NCBI RefSeq assembly: GCF_001625195.1
Contig: NC_054391.1
Coordinates: forward strand, 9,500,552-9,564,551
DNA: 64,000 nt
Source of the DNA: Drechmeria coniospora
Lineage: Eukaryota; Ascomycota; Sordariomycetes; Hypocreales; Ophiocordycipitaceae
Direction: 5' to 3'
Below, piece after piece: positions 63,823 through 64,000 of the stretch (position 1 is the stretch's first letter; every line of letters starts with the position of its first letter). A program made the translations under genes and the position numbers. Under the pieces are notes generated by a model. That model saw only the letters and a program-made list of their open reading frames with translations, made no database searches and was not told where the DNA came from.

Positions 63823-64000
63823 TTAGTGCCTATGCAGTACAAAAAGATACAAGTAATTATTTTGAGTATAATTCTTGTTGTTCCTCAATATCTTCCTCAA
63901 TGTCTCTCTAGATTCCATCAATACCTCGCCTTGTTGGAAGAGGCTGTACAAAATTACATCAGCCAACTTATGATTAAGACGGTCGTTTTCAGCCTTATCT
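63823..64000 (-). CDS. 3' part of an unrecognised gene entering from the window edge
   Basis: An open minus frame from the window end reads DKAENDRLNHKLADVILYSL, FQQGEVLMESRETLRKILRN, then NNYLYLFVLHRH and a TAA. A possible 38-bp intron (GTATCT...CACTAACGTTTTATAG) would move the stop to 63776. Charged helical texture resembles the N-terminal part of the adjacent 534-aa protein (compare NDREVYQFAHKVVDKALLD), so it may be a related neighbour. Too short to name. Confidence 0.35.
   Translation of the reverse strand, partial: DKAENDRLNHKLADVILYSLFQQGEVLMESRETLRKILRNNKNYTQNNYLYLFVLHRH

Noticed and set aside
1..64000. tRNA, rRNA genes and intact transposons
   Set aside because: I looked for cloverleaf arms with TTC-type T loops and for transposase or reverse-transcriptase motifs (DDE, YxDD), and saw none I could support. 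A tRNAscan and repeat-library search would be decisive.

Overview
The window is nuclear DNA of a filamentous ascomycete. The genes contain many short spliceosomal introns (46-104 bp, with GT...AG ends and a CTAAC/CTGAC-like branch site), coding DNA is GC-rich, and the gene content (Mre11, Eme1, a PDR-type ABC pump, a Zn2Cys6 regulator, a GT90/CAP10 glycosyltransferase) is typical of Pezizomycotina. A secreted enterotoxin-like ADP-ribosyltransferase, a collagen-like secreted protein, a chitinase-derived surface protein and a stalked aspartic protease together point, by inference only, to an invertebrate-associated hypocrealean fungus (Ophiocordycipitaceae or Clavicipitaceae type). Species cannot be settled from the sequence.

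Layout. 1-4 kb: 5' part of MRE11 (minus, leaves the window) and an MCH1-like MFS transporter (minus). 5.3-7.1 kb: an eight-exon secreted protein (minus) with a C-terminus like M35 metalloproteases but no HExxH. 7.9-11.6 kb: a 1228-aa secreted mucin-like protein built from the non-catalytic ends of a subgroup C chitinase. 12.1-15.3 kb: GT90 glycosyltransferase (minus). 15.3-18.6 kb: gene-poor, with tandem arrays. 18.6-23.8 kb: poorly recognised genes with weak splice sites (a 291-aa protein, a small CxxCxGxG-type ORF, a 241-aa protein on plus, and a C2H2 zinc-finger protein overlapping it tail to tail). 24.7-27.4 kb: enterotoxin-like gene (minus), bracketed by minisatellites. 28.5-32.0 kb: GPI-type aspartic protease with a very long stalk (minus). 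32-37 kb: a 5-kb gene desert full of minisatellites. 37.1-39.2 kb: Zn2Cys6 factor. 40.6-42.0 kb: collagen-like protein with CxxC repeats (minus). 42-46.7 kb: mostly desert with two weak ORFs and a 600-bp minisatellite. 46.8-51.4 kb: PDR ABC transporter. 52.3-53.1 kb: histidine phosphatase. 53.4-55.8 kb: EME1 (minus). 56.3-58.6 kb: a small unrecognised protein (minus) and an APH-like kinase. 58.6-64 kb: an AT-rich, gene-poor tract ending in an unrecognised 534-aa gene and the 3' end of another (both minus).

There is no obvious biosynthetic cluster. Two DNA-repair nuclease subunits (Mre11, Eme1) are present but 52 kb apart. The common thread of the accessory genes is secretion and the cell surface: five predicted secreted or wall proteins carry low-complexity or repeat segments, and the intergenic DNA holds more than fifteen different minisatellite families. 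Several gene models were checked by splice-phase arithmetic (summed exon length divisible by three). Function names come from remembered family patterns, not searches.
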